A DNA stretch of 64,000 bases. It comes from JAFGVL01 sp031553685 (GTDB taxonomy: Bacteria; Bacteroidota; Bacteroidia; Bacteroidales; Paludibacteraceae). The stretch covers positions 62,001 to 126,000 of the forward strand of contig JAVBLE010000036.1 in the NCBI GenBank assembly GCA_031553685.1. The letters run 5' to 3'. The translations under genes and the position numbers were made by a program. Below are positions 34,819 to 42,984 of the stretch, piece by piece (position 1 is the first letter of the stretch; every line of letters begins with the position of its first letter). Under the pieces are notes generated by a model. That model had not been told where the DNA came from. It saw only the letters and a list, made by a program, of their open reading frames with translations, and did no database searches.

Positions 34819-35805
34819 ATGGAAATCCAAAAGAACTTTTTTGAAACTCTACGGTCAAAGCTCCCTCCCTATTTGCGTCTGGCCGACGAGCTTTCTGATT
34901 TGTTGGGGATTGGGACAGACTCTGCATATAGGCGAATACGCGGGGAGAAAGAGCTGTCCATATCAGAACTAAGTGTATTGTGCGAGCATTTCGACATCTC
35001 GATGGATGCAATGCTGGGTAGCCGCTCGAATAATGTTATTTTTCAAAAATCATATCAAATAAAGAATGATCTTGAAGAATATTATTTGTATGTAAAAAGT
35101 GTGGCTGAGAAAATGGAAACGATTGCATCTTCCAAATCAAAAGAAATATATTTTCTGGCAGAAAATATACCTTCTTTTCATCTCATGATGTACCCCGAAC
35201 TCGTTTTATTCAAAGTATTTGTCTGGCACCACATGGGTAGCGATAATAATCTGTCGTACGACGACTTTATCGAAACTATCGACAAGGAATTATTGATGGG
35301 ATATTACGATCGGATGGTTCAGAGCTATGAAAAAATACCCTCAAAAGAAGTTTGGGTGAAAGGCACTATCGGCTCCATATTGTATTTGCTGGAATACTAT
35401 TATGACTTAAACAAATTTAAAAGTCCCGAAACATGTATCCTTTTGTGCAATCAATTATTACAACTGATCGACCATGTAGAACAATGGGCCGAAAAAGGAA
35501 ATAAAGGCAATGGTGGCGATACGCCATATTCCTTGTATTTCAGTTCGATTCATCCCGAAAACAGTTTTATGATCACAAAAAGAGACGACATAAGATCAGC
35601 CACTGTCAATATTTTTGTGATAAACAGGATAACTACCACCAACGAGTCATTTTGTATAGAATCGGAAAAGTGGATGAACGGGATTATCGAAAAATCATTG
35701 AATTTCAGCGGATCAGCCAAAAGAGAACGATTTATGTTTTTCCAATCGATGAGGGATAGAATTACAGATTTGATGAAAAAATTTGAAAATAAAGAAGCTG
35801 TTTAA
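34819..35805 (+). CDS. XRE-like helix-turn-helix transcriptional regulator
   Basis: 328 residues from the ATG at 34819; the frame extends nine codons upstream through the promoter, which is unlikely. Residues about 15-65 are a helix-turn-helix: YLRLADELSDLLGIGTDSAYRRIRGEKELSISELSVLCEHFDIS. The remaining 260 residues are mostly helical with no known domain, as in a Bacteroidetes family of two-part regulators with a probable sensor or oligomerisation half. Cytoplasmic. It is followed by a strong terminator and is divergent from the orphan sorting-domain fragment. Confidence 0.75.
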   Translation: MEIQKNFFETLRSKLPPYLRLADELSDLLGIGTDSAYRRIRGEKELSISELSVLCEHFDISMDAMLGSRSNNVIFQKSYQIKNDLEEYYLYVKSVAEKMETIASSKSKEIYFLAENIPSFHLMMYPELVLFKVFVWHHMGSDNNLSYDDFIETIDKELLMGYYDRMVQSYEKIPSKEVWVKGTIGSILYLLEYYYDLNKFKSPETCILLCNQLLQLIDHVEQWAEKGNKGNGGDTPYSLYFSSIHPENSFMITKRDDIRSATVNIFVINRITTTNESFCIESEKWMNGIIEKSLNFSGSAKRERFMFFQSMRDRITDLMKKFENKEAV

Positions 35806-35856
35806 ATTTTGCTCGCCGAATAAGTTTATGAATAGCTTTTGTTAGGGAAAGTCCCC

Positions 35857-36080
35857 ATTGGTTGCTGTGCTTCGACAAGCTCAGCAACCAACGGGAGTTA
35901 ATGTCCATACATTTGGTGTGCTTTTGCTCATGGATATTTCACATTGTTGAATTTAAGATTACTTTTTCCACCCTCCTTCTATTGGTCTTTAAACTGTTTT
36001 TGCACAAGAACCTGCCCGGATGGTATGCAACAAAGATAAAACAAAAATGAGCAACCTTTTATAAGTTGCTCATTTTTGTT
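35857..36080. terminator. Repeat hairpin and strong bidirectional terminator
   Basis: 35857-35891 is a GGTTGCTG / CAGCAACC hairpin with a CTTCGACAAGCTCAGC core, one of the window repeat families. 36041-36080 is ACAAAAATGAGCAAC, short loop, GTTGCTCATTTTTGTT, able to stop transcription from either side. Confidence 0.75.
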
Positions 36081-36105
36081 TTTAGTCATTTAATACTAAA
36101 ACAAA

Positions 36106-36302
36106 GTCAGGGCTTCACTCAAAGTGAAGCCCTGACTTTTTTATGCTTGGTTGCTGAGCTTGTCCGAAGTACAGCCTCCGCGCTTTACTAATTAATCCTC
36201 GATAGGAAACGAGGGGTAACGGGGGAGCAGGGCAGGTTTGTTTATTATAATCTATGGATTATTGGTTAAATCCGGATAATAATATTTTTTTCCATTTTTC
36301 CA
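36106..36302. repeat. 197-bp duplicated segment, copy 2 (probable source)
   Basis: Same as 22061-22257. Here its right part (from 36252) is the natural 3' end of the intact YWKNG lipoprotein gene, so this is likely the original and the copy at 22 kb the derivative. Confidence 0.8.
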
Positions 36303-37472
36303 GTAGCATAATTTATAGGCATCATATCCCAAAAAATACATATCATTGCCCGATGCATATATTCCCAATGTATAGCTCAAGGAAGGAAGACCTGACGAAA
36401 ATTGCTCGAATGGCAATGTAATTAATTGTCCATTTTTCCAATACACGGGATAAGTCGCGTATGAATTTTCTTCTTCATTCAACATTTTCTTCATATTTCC
36501 ACTAACATATACATCGTTGCCAACAACGGTTATGCCTGATGCAGTTGCACTATTTGTGCCTTCGACAGGAAGGTCAATCCTGACCCCGTTTTTCCAATAA
36601 CAGGCTTTTTGTTTTGTATCACTTATATCGGTATATTCGGAACCGGCAATATACACATCATTTACGGACGCACACATAGGATATTCGGCATAGAAGGTTT
36701 CATTATTGTGTATGGTGGATAATGCTGAAACAAATTGTCCATTTTTCCAATAGTTTCTTTTTCCGTCAACTACATACACATCCCCATTAGAGACAACTAT
36801 ATTGCCTTTCTCAATATTAAGTAGGATTAGTGCCATGTCATCCGGCATTTGCAATACAGTAAATTGTCCATTTTTCCAATAACCGGGAAATATTACAGCA
36901 CCATCTAAACCGGATAGACTTCCTCCATGCATTTTATACCACCATTTGACAGCTCCCAACACATAGACATCACTGCCATGTACAATTACACGGTAAGCAT
37001 AAGCTTCGGAAATAACATATTCTTCTATTGATCCATATTCGCCACTATTATCGGGCGGAGGGGGTGGTGGTATTTGAAGTGTGGATTTTACACCATTTTT
37101 CCAGCAATAGGCAAGAGTCTGGTGCATTATTTGATTGTTAGCTTGTGTTAATGTGCCTACAACATACACATTATTGCCGGAAGCATAAATATCTTCCACC
37201 ATATTTCCGGCATAATTATTAGTATATGTTTCTAAAACTGTTAATTGGTCATTTTTGTAATATTGTATACCGTCCGAAAAATAATCGACCATATATACAT
37301 CTTTGCCGTCAATATGCCAACCTTTTGAAGTAAATACAGGATGACCTGTGTCTTTTGACACATCATCGCCTGAAATTCCGTCATTCCCATTAATTTCATC
37401 ATCCTTACAACCTGTTACAAAAAACATAGTTGAAGCAATGAGAATTAGCAAATAAAGTGATTTTGTTTTCAT
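36252..37472 (-). CDS. YWKNG-repeat lipoprotein, probable beta-propeller
   Basis: 406 residues from the ATG at 37472; four codons upstream is another ATG. Lipoprotein signal MKTKSLYLLILIASTMFFVTGC. At least seven copies of a motif YWKNGx(2-4)L preceded by hydrophobic VYVxG strands (NNVYVVGTLTQ, SDVYVLGAVKW, GDVYVVDGKRNYWKNG, NDVYIAGSEY, NDVYVSGNMKK), about 45-60 residues apart, which suits a beta-propeller. It should face the periplasm or the cell surface. Function unknown. Its 3' end is duplicated at 22 kb. Confidence 0.75.
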   Translation of the reverse strand: MKTKSLYLLILIASTMFFVTGCKDDEINGNDGISGDDVSKDTGHPVFTSKGWHIDGKDVYMVDYFSDGIQYYKNDQLTVLETYTNNYAGNMVEDIYASGNNVYVVGTLTQANNQIMHQTLAYCWKNGVKSTLQIPPPPPPDNSGEYGSIEEYVISEAYAYRVIVHGSDVYVLGAVKWWYKMHGGSLSGLDGAVIFPGYWKNGQFTVLQMPDDMALILLNIEKGNIVVSNGDVYVVDGKRNYWKNGQFVSALSTIHNNETFYAEYPMCASVNDVYIAGSEYTDISDTKQKACYWKNGVRIDLPVEGTNSATASGITVVGNDVYVSGNMKKMLNEEENSYATYPVYWKNGQLITLPFEQFSSGLPSLSYTLGIYASGNDMYFLGYDAYKLCYWKNGKKYYYPDLTNNP

Positions 37473-37542
37473 CTGTCTATACATTTAATTGCGCCTACTC
37501 TTTTCCCGATTTTCGGCGGTCTCGGTTTTATTACTTTTTACA

Positions 37543-38316
37543 TTAAAAATTTCCTCTTAAAGTTCCGATCAGAATATCTGAGAAATAATCGACTATTTTG
37601 TAATAACTTTCATTATTTACATAATAATCGGAAACATCGGATAATTTATCAATTGATGGTGGAAATTTCAGCTTGTATTCCCAAGCTGAGCGAGGAGTAC
37701 CTTTCAGGCGCAGGTAAGTGGATTTGGCATTGGCATGAAAATACTCAAAATCGCAGCCTTCTGTACAAGCCGTTTTATACAAGGTAAGCACCCCACCCAT
37801 CAGTCCTTTATTCACAATTGTCAGTTTACAATCCAGCCTTGCAATGGCAGCATTAACAGGGTTGTGCAACACAACCGTCTTTTTATCTTTCTTGTTTACA
37901 ACATTGTAAATCAAGTTGTCTTCATTAAAATTGAGAGTCAGAATTTCGATAATCATATCTGTTTGTATCTTTTTCCCAATCTCTTCGTAATTCGTTTGTC
38001 CGCTTTTTAGCAAGCTTTCGAGCAAGCCCCTGTCTCGCACTGTAAAGCCGGCTTTTAATAAATTTCGTTCAATGCGGTTGTATAGTTCAGCGTTTTGTGC
38101 GGCTTGTTCGGCCGTAACCTTGTCCGAAGCAGAAGGAACCCTTAACACAACCGACAAACTTTTTGTAGTTTGCAAGGTTGTTTTCAACTCTCTCATTTCG
38201 GGCGAGATTGTTATATCGTTTTTCTTTGGCTGCGGTTGTACAGTAACCAAAGAATATTTACACGACATCATCAGGACTAACAAAGTCAAGCCTATAAAGC
38301 GTATCCGGTTTTTCAT
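37543..38316 (-). CDS. Lipoprotein of unknown function, CsgG/TolB-N-like region
   Basis: 257 residues from the ATG at 38316; an upstream extension to 38493 overlaps the next gene and lacks protein character. Lipoprotein signal MKNRIRFIGLTLLVLMMSC. The segment NAELYNRIERNLLKAGFTVRDRGLLESLLKSG resembles the regulatory helix-strand units of CsgG-like proteins, followed by TDMIIEILTLNF. The resemblance is weak. It lies 70 bp upstream (in transcription order) of the YWKNG lipoprotein gene and could be co-transcribed with it. Confidence 0.6.
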   Translation of the reverse strand: MKNRIRFIGLTLLVLMMSCKYSLVTVQPQPKKNDITISPEMRELKTTLQTTKSLSVVLRVPSASDKVTAEQAAQNAELYNRIERNLLKAGFTVRDRGLLESLLKSGQTNYEEIGKKIQTDMIIEILTLNFNEDNLIYNVVNKKDKKTVVLHNPVNAAIARLDCKLTIVNKGLMGGVLTLYKTACTEGCDFEYFHANAKSTYLRLKGTPRSAWEYKLKFPPSIDKLSDVSDYYVNNESYYKIVDYFSDILIGTLRGNF

Positions 38317-38459
38317 TGTTGTAATATTTTTAAGTTTTTGCCTACTCTTTTTCCGATTTTCGGCGGTCTCGGTTTGTTTGTTTTTTTTGTAAACATTCCA
38401 AGCATTTGAGACTTGGAATGTTTTATCGTTAAAAATGAAACCCTTAATAAAAAAACAGA

Positions 38460-39116
38460 TTAACTTACCACCGCGTTTACCAAAGCACTCCAAGCACCCA
38501 CCTCACCACGGGTATTGACCCAGCGCAGCCTATAATAAACCATAATGCCCATGTCGGCAGTGTCGAACTTGAGCGTATATGGAGTTGCCGTATCGGTAGC
38601 CACAAAGGACAGTTCTGAATCATTCTCGGGTTGAGTCCCTTTTTTCATCCATATTTCGCAACCATGCACGCCCACCGGTTTGCCTTTACCGGCCGAACCT
38701 TCGTTCGAAAAATGAATAATGTGTTGCTGATGCCCCGTTACAATATCCACTACCGGCACAGTAGAAGGCACCGGGCTTGGCGTGCGAACGGTAGAATGAA
38801 CGGGCACTCCCAGGCGGTTCCTGTCGGCATCGGTTACTTTAGGATTGTTTTGGATTTGTTGATTTACAAAGGTGCGTATCACCTCTGTGTAGCTCGACTG
38901 CTTTTCGGTGCGTGCCGTTACATCAGCCTGCGTACGGTTTTGCGGATTTACCGCCTTCGGATACACCTTGTCCCATTCAGTCTGCTCATCCAGGACTGGT
39001 TGAAAAATTTGGGCATCAATGCCCCAGTTTTGAAGGTTTGCAGATGTTTCATCTACAAAATTCCCTTGCCATGCATTGTATGCATCCGGACTTTGAGGAA
39101 TGTAATCTTTTCCCAT
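38460..39116 (-). CDS. GKDYIP-type protein with C-terminal FN3-like domain
   Basis: 218 residues, no signal peptide, starting MGKDYIPQSPDAYNAWQ. The first half is helical (EVIRTFVNQQIQNNPKVTDADRNRLGVP); the second is a fibronectin III-like sandwich (HQQHIIHFSNEGSAGKGKPVGVHGCEIWMKKG, AWSALVNAVVS). I know this family as a recurring Bacteroidetes and spirochaete protein of unknown function. What sets it apart is its upstream region: the same leader structure and tandem-repeat arrangement that precede the unrelated DUF6261 gene at 8.6 kb. Confidence 0.7.
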   Translation of the reverse strand: MGKDYIPQSPDAYNAWQGNFVDETSANLQNWGIDAQIFQPVLDEQTEWDKVYPKAVNPQNRTQADVTARTEKQSSYTEVIRTFVNQQIQNNPKVTDADRNRLGVPVHSTVRTPSPVPSTVPVVDIVTGHQQHIIHFSNEGSAGKGKPVGVHGCEIWMKKGTQPENDSELSFVATDTATPYTLKFDTADMGIMVYYRLRWVNTRGEVGAWSALVNAVVS

Positions 39117-39181
39117 GTTGATTAAAATTTTAGTTGTACAATTAATTGAAATATAACGATCTATCTGTTTTATTGTATCAT

Positions 39182-39420
39182 TCGGGCGTTTTCACAACGC
39201 TTTGCGAGGGTTCTCGGAAAGATGGCGAGAGCGCTCGCCACCCTTGCGAGGGTTCTCGGAACCTTTGCCAGAGTGCTCGCAATAGCTGCGAGAACTCCCG
39301 GACGGTTTCCGAGCGTTCTGGCTAAACTTCCGAGCGTGCTCGCAAACATTGCGAGGCTTCCCGCAAACTCTGCGAGTGCACCCGGAAGCTCTGCGAGAAT
39401 GCTTGCAAAGACTCCGGAAA
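39182..39420 (-). repeat. Tandem repeat array, 21-bp period, about 11 copies
   Basis: Units follow the pattern CTTGCGAGNGTTCTCGGAA with variation; several contain short palindromes such as TGGCGAGAGCGCTCGCCA (39223-39240). On the minus strand the array reads as a heptad repeat LAxxxxT without stop, which follows from the period being divisible by three. It lies between the conserved leader and the FN3-like gene. Confidence 0.8.
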
Positions 39421-39426
39421 ATAAAT

Positions 39427-39623
<197 letters not shown>

Positions 39624-39783
39624 TGGAGAAAGAAAATGATATTTTTGGGGATAAATAACATATAGTATATGTATTTATTAATATGGTGTAAAATTATAAA
39701 TATTTTTCGAAAAACAAATAATTGGGGGAATTTATTTTTGTTGCTCCATTATGATGGGTTAGATATCACTCGCAATGGAGGTA

Positions 39784-39815
39784 CTGTAGGGGCGTTGCAT
39801 GCAACGCCCCTACAG
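39784..39815. repeat. Perfect 32-bp palindrome (GGGGCGTTGCA family), intergenic
   Basis: CTGTAGGGGCGTTGCA followed by its exact complement. Copies lie inside mutS2 and, interrupted, inside the radical SAM gene. Further right (39830-39960) CCGAGGCGTTGCCGTTGGGC and GCCCAATGGCAACGCCTTGG form another, larger inverted repeat. Confidence 0.9.
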
Positions 39816-39963
39816 TTCTCATGCGCATTACAACCCGAGGCGTTGCCGTTGGGCTGGGTTATGTTGCGCCTTCGGCGCGAAATGTGGGCGCACGGTTTTG
39901 CATTTCGGGTAATGGTTGCAAACCATTTATACCCCAGCCCAATGGCAACGCCTTGGGGTAATT

Positions 39964-40036
39964 TGATGATTTTTATGTTTACCGGCTAATTTCTTTGAAA
40001 TAATCTTTCAGAACTTCGGCATTCTCCACCCTGATT
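39964..40036 (-). repeat. Duplicate of the menD 3' end (73 bp)
   Basis: Matches 41239-41311 at 70 of 73 positions. It encodes the last residues of MenD (RVENAEVLKDYFKEISR and stop). Together the two copies bound the AbiEii cassette as direct repeats 1275 bp apart. Confidence 0.85.
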
Positions 40037-40075
40037 CTATAATATCTTATTGAATATAATCTCTATTACACTGTA

Positions 40076-40717
40076 TTAAGTCTGTGCCAGCAGTGGAAAT
40101 ATCTTATGGGGGTTTTTCTGCATCTCGAGCAATCTTTTGGCTATTTTCTTCCAATCAAATGGGGAGCCAATCATTCTTATTGGTTCATTAAAATTAATAT
40201 CATCGAAAAAGGATATTGCTTTTAATGGTATAATCGGGTTTGAACGATATTTTTGTTCGTAAGCTTCAAGCATCTCAGAAAGGCTTAGGTTGGAGGATAA
40301 AAATGCGATATAGATATAATCTTTTATCCGTGTTCCATTTCCGGAAATGGCATTTAACTTCATAGCAGCAATATCGTACAAACTCGCCAAGCGAATTCTT
40401 TCTTCAGTTATAAAATCATTCACCCATGGATATTCGTGAGCAATACAATCTATTTGCACACCGTTTATTTCTCCTTTAATCGTGTTTTTAGACAAAGAAT
40501 CTAATTCCAAATTATAGGCAGACACCAAATAAGCAGATAATTCGGCTGCATCAAATGGCTTGTTGGAGAACAAATCTAAGTCAACACTAATCCTGTGCCC
40601 TATTTGCAAAGAAAGAGAAGTGCCCCCAACCAGTATAAATTCATTTACATTCTCGTCGCACATTAATTGGGTTAAGAGTTCCAAAGTGGCGAGGTGGACT
40701 GTTTCTTTGTGTAACAT
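40076..40717 (-). CDS. AbiEii-type nucleotidyltransferase toxin
   Basis: 213 residues. The nucleotidyltransferase signature is clear: FILVGGTSLSLQIGHRISVDLDLF (about residues 27-50), with GG(T) and the Asp-x-Asp pair; DYIYIAFLSS and KLNAISG follow. AbiEii toxins transfer nucleotides to tRNA or other targets and mediate abortive infection. The upstream gene overlaps its start by 46 bp, the usual antitoxin-toxin arrangement of this class. The module lies between two copies of the menD 3' end, which suggests it arrived as a unit. Confidence 0.85.
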   Translation of the reverse strand: MLHKETVHLATLELLTQLMCDENVNEFILVGGTSLSLQIGHRISVDLDLFSNKPFDAAELSAYLVSAYNLELDSLSKNTIKGEINGVQIDCIAHEYPWVNDFITEERIRLASLYDIAAMKLNAISGNGTRIKDYIYIAFLSSNLSLSEMLEAYEQKYRSNPIIPLKAISFFDDINFNEPIRMIGSPFDWKKIAKRLLEMQKNPHKIFPLLAQT

Positions 40718-40989
40718 AGTAAATCTTTTCTAGATATTCTAAATACATTACATACAAACGATATGTCTTTGGCGCTCATCGTCGGTATTTTCTTAATGCT
40801 TTCTTTTACTTCATGCAACCCATACATATTTAATATGGCGTAAAAGTCGTCCATCCGACCGCGCTCAATAACTCGTTGTACAACTACCGTTTTCATCAAT
40901 TGCCAGTCGAAATGCTCCATGTCGTATTCCCAAAAAAGAGAGTGACGAATATGTGCGTTTTTGTGTTGACGATAGTCTTTGAAGAACAT
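40672..40989 (-). CDS. DUF6922-like antitoxin partner of AbiEii
   Basis: 105 residues. N-terminal HSLFWEYDMEHFDWQLMKTVVVQRVIERGRMDDFYAILNMYG and the later ISRKDLLCYTKK fit a small helical family (DUF6922) regularly found directly upstream of AbiEii genes. It overlaps the toxin gene by 46 bp. By position it is the antitoxin or the autorepressor. A strong promoter lies 50 bp upstream. Confidence 0.7.
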   Translation of the reverse strand: MFFKDYRQHKNAHIRHSLFWEYDMEHFDWQLMKTVVVQRVIERGRMDDFYAILNMYGLHEVKESIKKIPTMSAKDISFVCNVFRISRKDLLCYTKKQSTSPLWNS

Positions 40990-41039
40990 GTGTGTATATA
41001 GGATTTAGAATAGTTTCAGCTCATTTTTCAAGTCAAATA

Positions 41040-41071
41040 CAAATGTAAACCGTTTTTTTCAAAATGTCAAA
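41040..41071 (-). promoter_or_regulatory. Promoter of the AbiEii cassette
   Basis: On the minus strand TTTG, 20 bp, TACATTTG. The sequence between (ACATTTTGAAAAAAACGGTT) is close to that of the promoter at 9793-9824. Confidence 0.65.
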
Positions 41072-41253
41072 TATAATCCATAGATTACGCGGATTGCACA
41101 GATTTTTTCGTGGCGTAAAAAAATGTACCATTCGTGCAATTTGTGAACGATGTATTTGGGCAGATGTGGCACGCCGCATCTACAACTAAAAGGGGCACGC
41201 GGCGGGGACGCGCTTCGACAGGCTCAGCGACCACGCCCTGATGATTTTTATCT

Positions 41254-42984
41254 TTACCGGCTAATTTCTTTGAAGTAATCTTTCAGAACTTCGGCATTCT
41301 CCACCCCGATTGTGCGGATTTCGAGCAGTTGGGGTTTGGTGTTTTGGGTGAGGAACAGGGGTAATTTTTCGTTTAATTCTGTTTCATTTCCGGCACAATG
41401 ATAATCCAACCCGAAACAGGCTGCCAGATGTGAACAGGAAAAATCGTGCGAAGCCTCAAAATACTGTTGCATTTCGTCTTCTTCCATCTTGCCGGATACA
41501 TAGCGGAAAATGCCGCCTCCGCCATTGTTTATTACAATGATTTTAAAGTTTGGTTTGAGGTGTTTGTTCCACAATGCGTTGGAGTCGTAGAGGAAACTCA
41601 AATCGCCGGTGATGAGCAAAGTTGGTTTGTCGGCAGCAAAAGCGGCTCCGGCGGCGGTGCTGGTGCAGCCGTCTATTCCGCTTGTTCCCCTGTTGGCGAA
41701 GAATGATAGTCCGGAATTATAACTGTCAAATAATTGTGCGTAGCGAATGGGTGTGCTGTTGGCTAATTGCACCAGCGAGCCGGCTGGAATGTTTTTTGTC
41801 AGGATGGAAAAGACACGCCAGTCCGACCAAACCGATTTTTGCAGAAAAGCATTGTGCCGGCTCCGGGCAATTTCTTTTTTTTGCAACCATCGTTGTTGAT
41901 AATCAGAATGGTGTCGGGGCAAATGGTCATTGAGCGGAGTCGAATGGTCATTGAGCGGAGTCGAAATGCTCGCCCACGCGGCAAAAAGGTCATTCGGATT
42001 GCAATGTAAAGCCTGCGTCAAACATTGGTAAGTGTCCGGTGCATCGCCTTGCGGGGAAATGTGCCAATGTTCTTTGGGCGGGTTGTTTCGCAACATGGTT
42101 TTAATGTTTTTCGAAACCACTTGTCCGCCAAAAGTGATGAGCAGGTCGGGGGCAAAGGCAGCTTTTTCGCCGTCCGGGATGGTTGCCAGGGTGCGGTCTA
42201 TGCAGTTGATGAATGTGTCGTTGGTTAGGTTGGAGGTTGTTTCGGTTAGGAGGATTGTGTTCGATGACTGTAGAGACGCGATTAATCGCGTCTCTACAAA
42301 ACAATCATAATTCGGATTTTGTGTACCCACCAAAATCATGATTCGTTCGGCGGCGTTCCATTTTTCGGACAGGTATTGGATATGGTTTTCGGATAATGTG
42401 GGTTGCGTGTGTAGAGACGCGATTAATCGCGTCTCTACAGAATTTGATTGTCGTCCATACAATGGTTCGTTCAGCGGCACATTGATATGCACCGGCAACA
42501 AATTGTTTGTACAAATATCAAATGCCTGGCTCAGATTGCGTACAATCATCCGTTCGTCGCTCAAATGGTCGATTTCGGCAGGTAATGTGCAGGAGTATCC
42601 GATGTAATTATGGTAAATGTCGTGTTGGCGAATGGTTTGCCCGTCGGCCTGGTCGATCCATTCGGCAGGGCGGTCGGCAGTGATTACCACCAGCGGAATG
42701 TGCTGATAATAAGCTTCGGAAATGGCGGGCGCGTAATTCAACGCTGCTGTTCCGCTGGTGCACACCAACGCGACAGGTCGCCCCAATTGTTGCGCCATGC
42801 CGAGCGCGAAGAAGGCGGCGCTTCGCTCGTCCACAACGGTGGTGGTTTGTATCTTCCGGCTTGCTCCGAACGAAAACATGAGCGGCGCATTGCGCGAACC
42901 TGGCGACACGACTACCTCCCGCAAACCTGCCTGCTCGCAAAGGGCAACGAGGGTATTTACTGTTTTTTTATCTGAGAATAACAT
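41254..42984 (-). CDS. menD: SEPHCHC synthase, menaquinone pathway
   Basis: 576 residues, about 20 above usual. ThDP-enzyme plan: N-terminal VVSPGSRNAPLMF and VVDERSAAFFALGMAQ, middle domain, C-terminal GDLSFLYDSNALWN...IIVINNGGGGIF that binds thiamine diphosphate and Mg. It joins 2-oxoglutarate to isochorismate in menaquinone synthesis. Four repeat copies are read in frame: VETRLIASL near residues 183-191 and again near 230-238 (palindromes at 42410 and 42269), and a tandem STPLNDH pair near 341-354 (41922-41963). All lie in the middle domain, away from the cofactor site. The start codon overlaps the stop of the GT39 gene by one base (TAATG), so the two form an operon. Confidence 0.94.
   Translation of the reverse strand: MLFSDKKTVNTLVALCEQAGLREVVVSPGSRNAPLMFSFGASRKIQTTTVVDERSAAFFALGMAQQLGRPVALVCTSGTAALNYAPAISEAYYQHIPLVVITADRPAEWIDQADGQTIRQHDIYHNYIGYSCTLPAEIDHLSDERMIVRNLSQAFDICTNNLLPVHINVPLNEPLYGRQSNSVETRLIASLHTQPTLSENHIQYLSEKWNAAERIMILVGTQNPNYDCFVETRLIASLQSSNTILLTETTSNLTNDTFINCIDRTLATIPDGEKAAFAPDLLITFGGQVVSKNIKTMLRNNPPKEHWHISPQGDAPDTYQCLTQALHCNPNDLFAAWASISTPLNDHSTPLNDHLPRHHSDYQQRWLQKKEIARSRHNAFLQKSVWSDWRVFSILTKNIPAGSLVQLANSTPIRYAQLFDSYNSGLSFFANRGTSGIDGCTSTAAGAAFAADKPTLLITGDLSFLYDSNALWNKHLKPNFKIIVINNGGGGIFRYVSGKMEEDEMQQYFEASHDFSCSHLAACFGLDYHCAGNETELNEKLPLFLTQNTKPQLLEIRTIGVENAEVLKDYFKEISR
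41922..41963. repeat. Two tandem 21-bp repeats inside menD (GGTCATTGAGCGGAGTCG)
   Basis: AATGGTCATTGAGCGGAGTC(G) occurs twice head to tail; the same family is at 9670 and nested in the radical SAM gene. Encodes STPLNDH twice on the minus strand. Confidence 0.9.
42269..42298. repeat. Perfect 30-bp palindrome inside menD, copy 1
   Basis: TGTAGAGACGCGATT followed by its complement. Identical core at 42410-42439 and, between genes, at 19081-19110. Encodes VETRLIASL in frame. Confidence 0.92.
42410..42439. repeat. Perfect 30-bp palindrome inside menD, copy 2
   Basis: Same palindrome as at 42269, 141 bp (47 codons) away and in the same frame, giving VETRLIASL again. Confidence 0.92.

Noticed and set aside
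38317..38493. N-terminal extension of the lipoprotein gene at 37543
   Set aside because: It would overlap the neighbouring gene and place 59 residues before a perfect lipoprotein signal.
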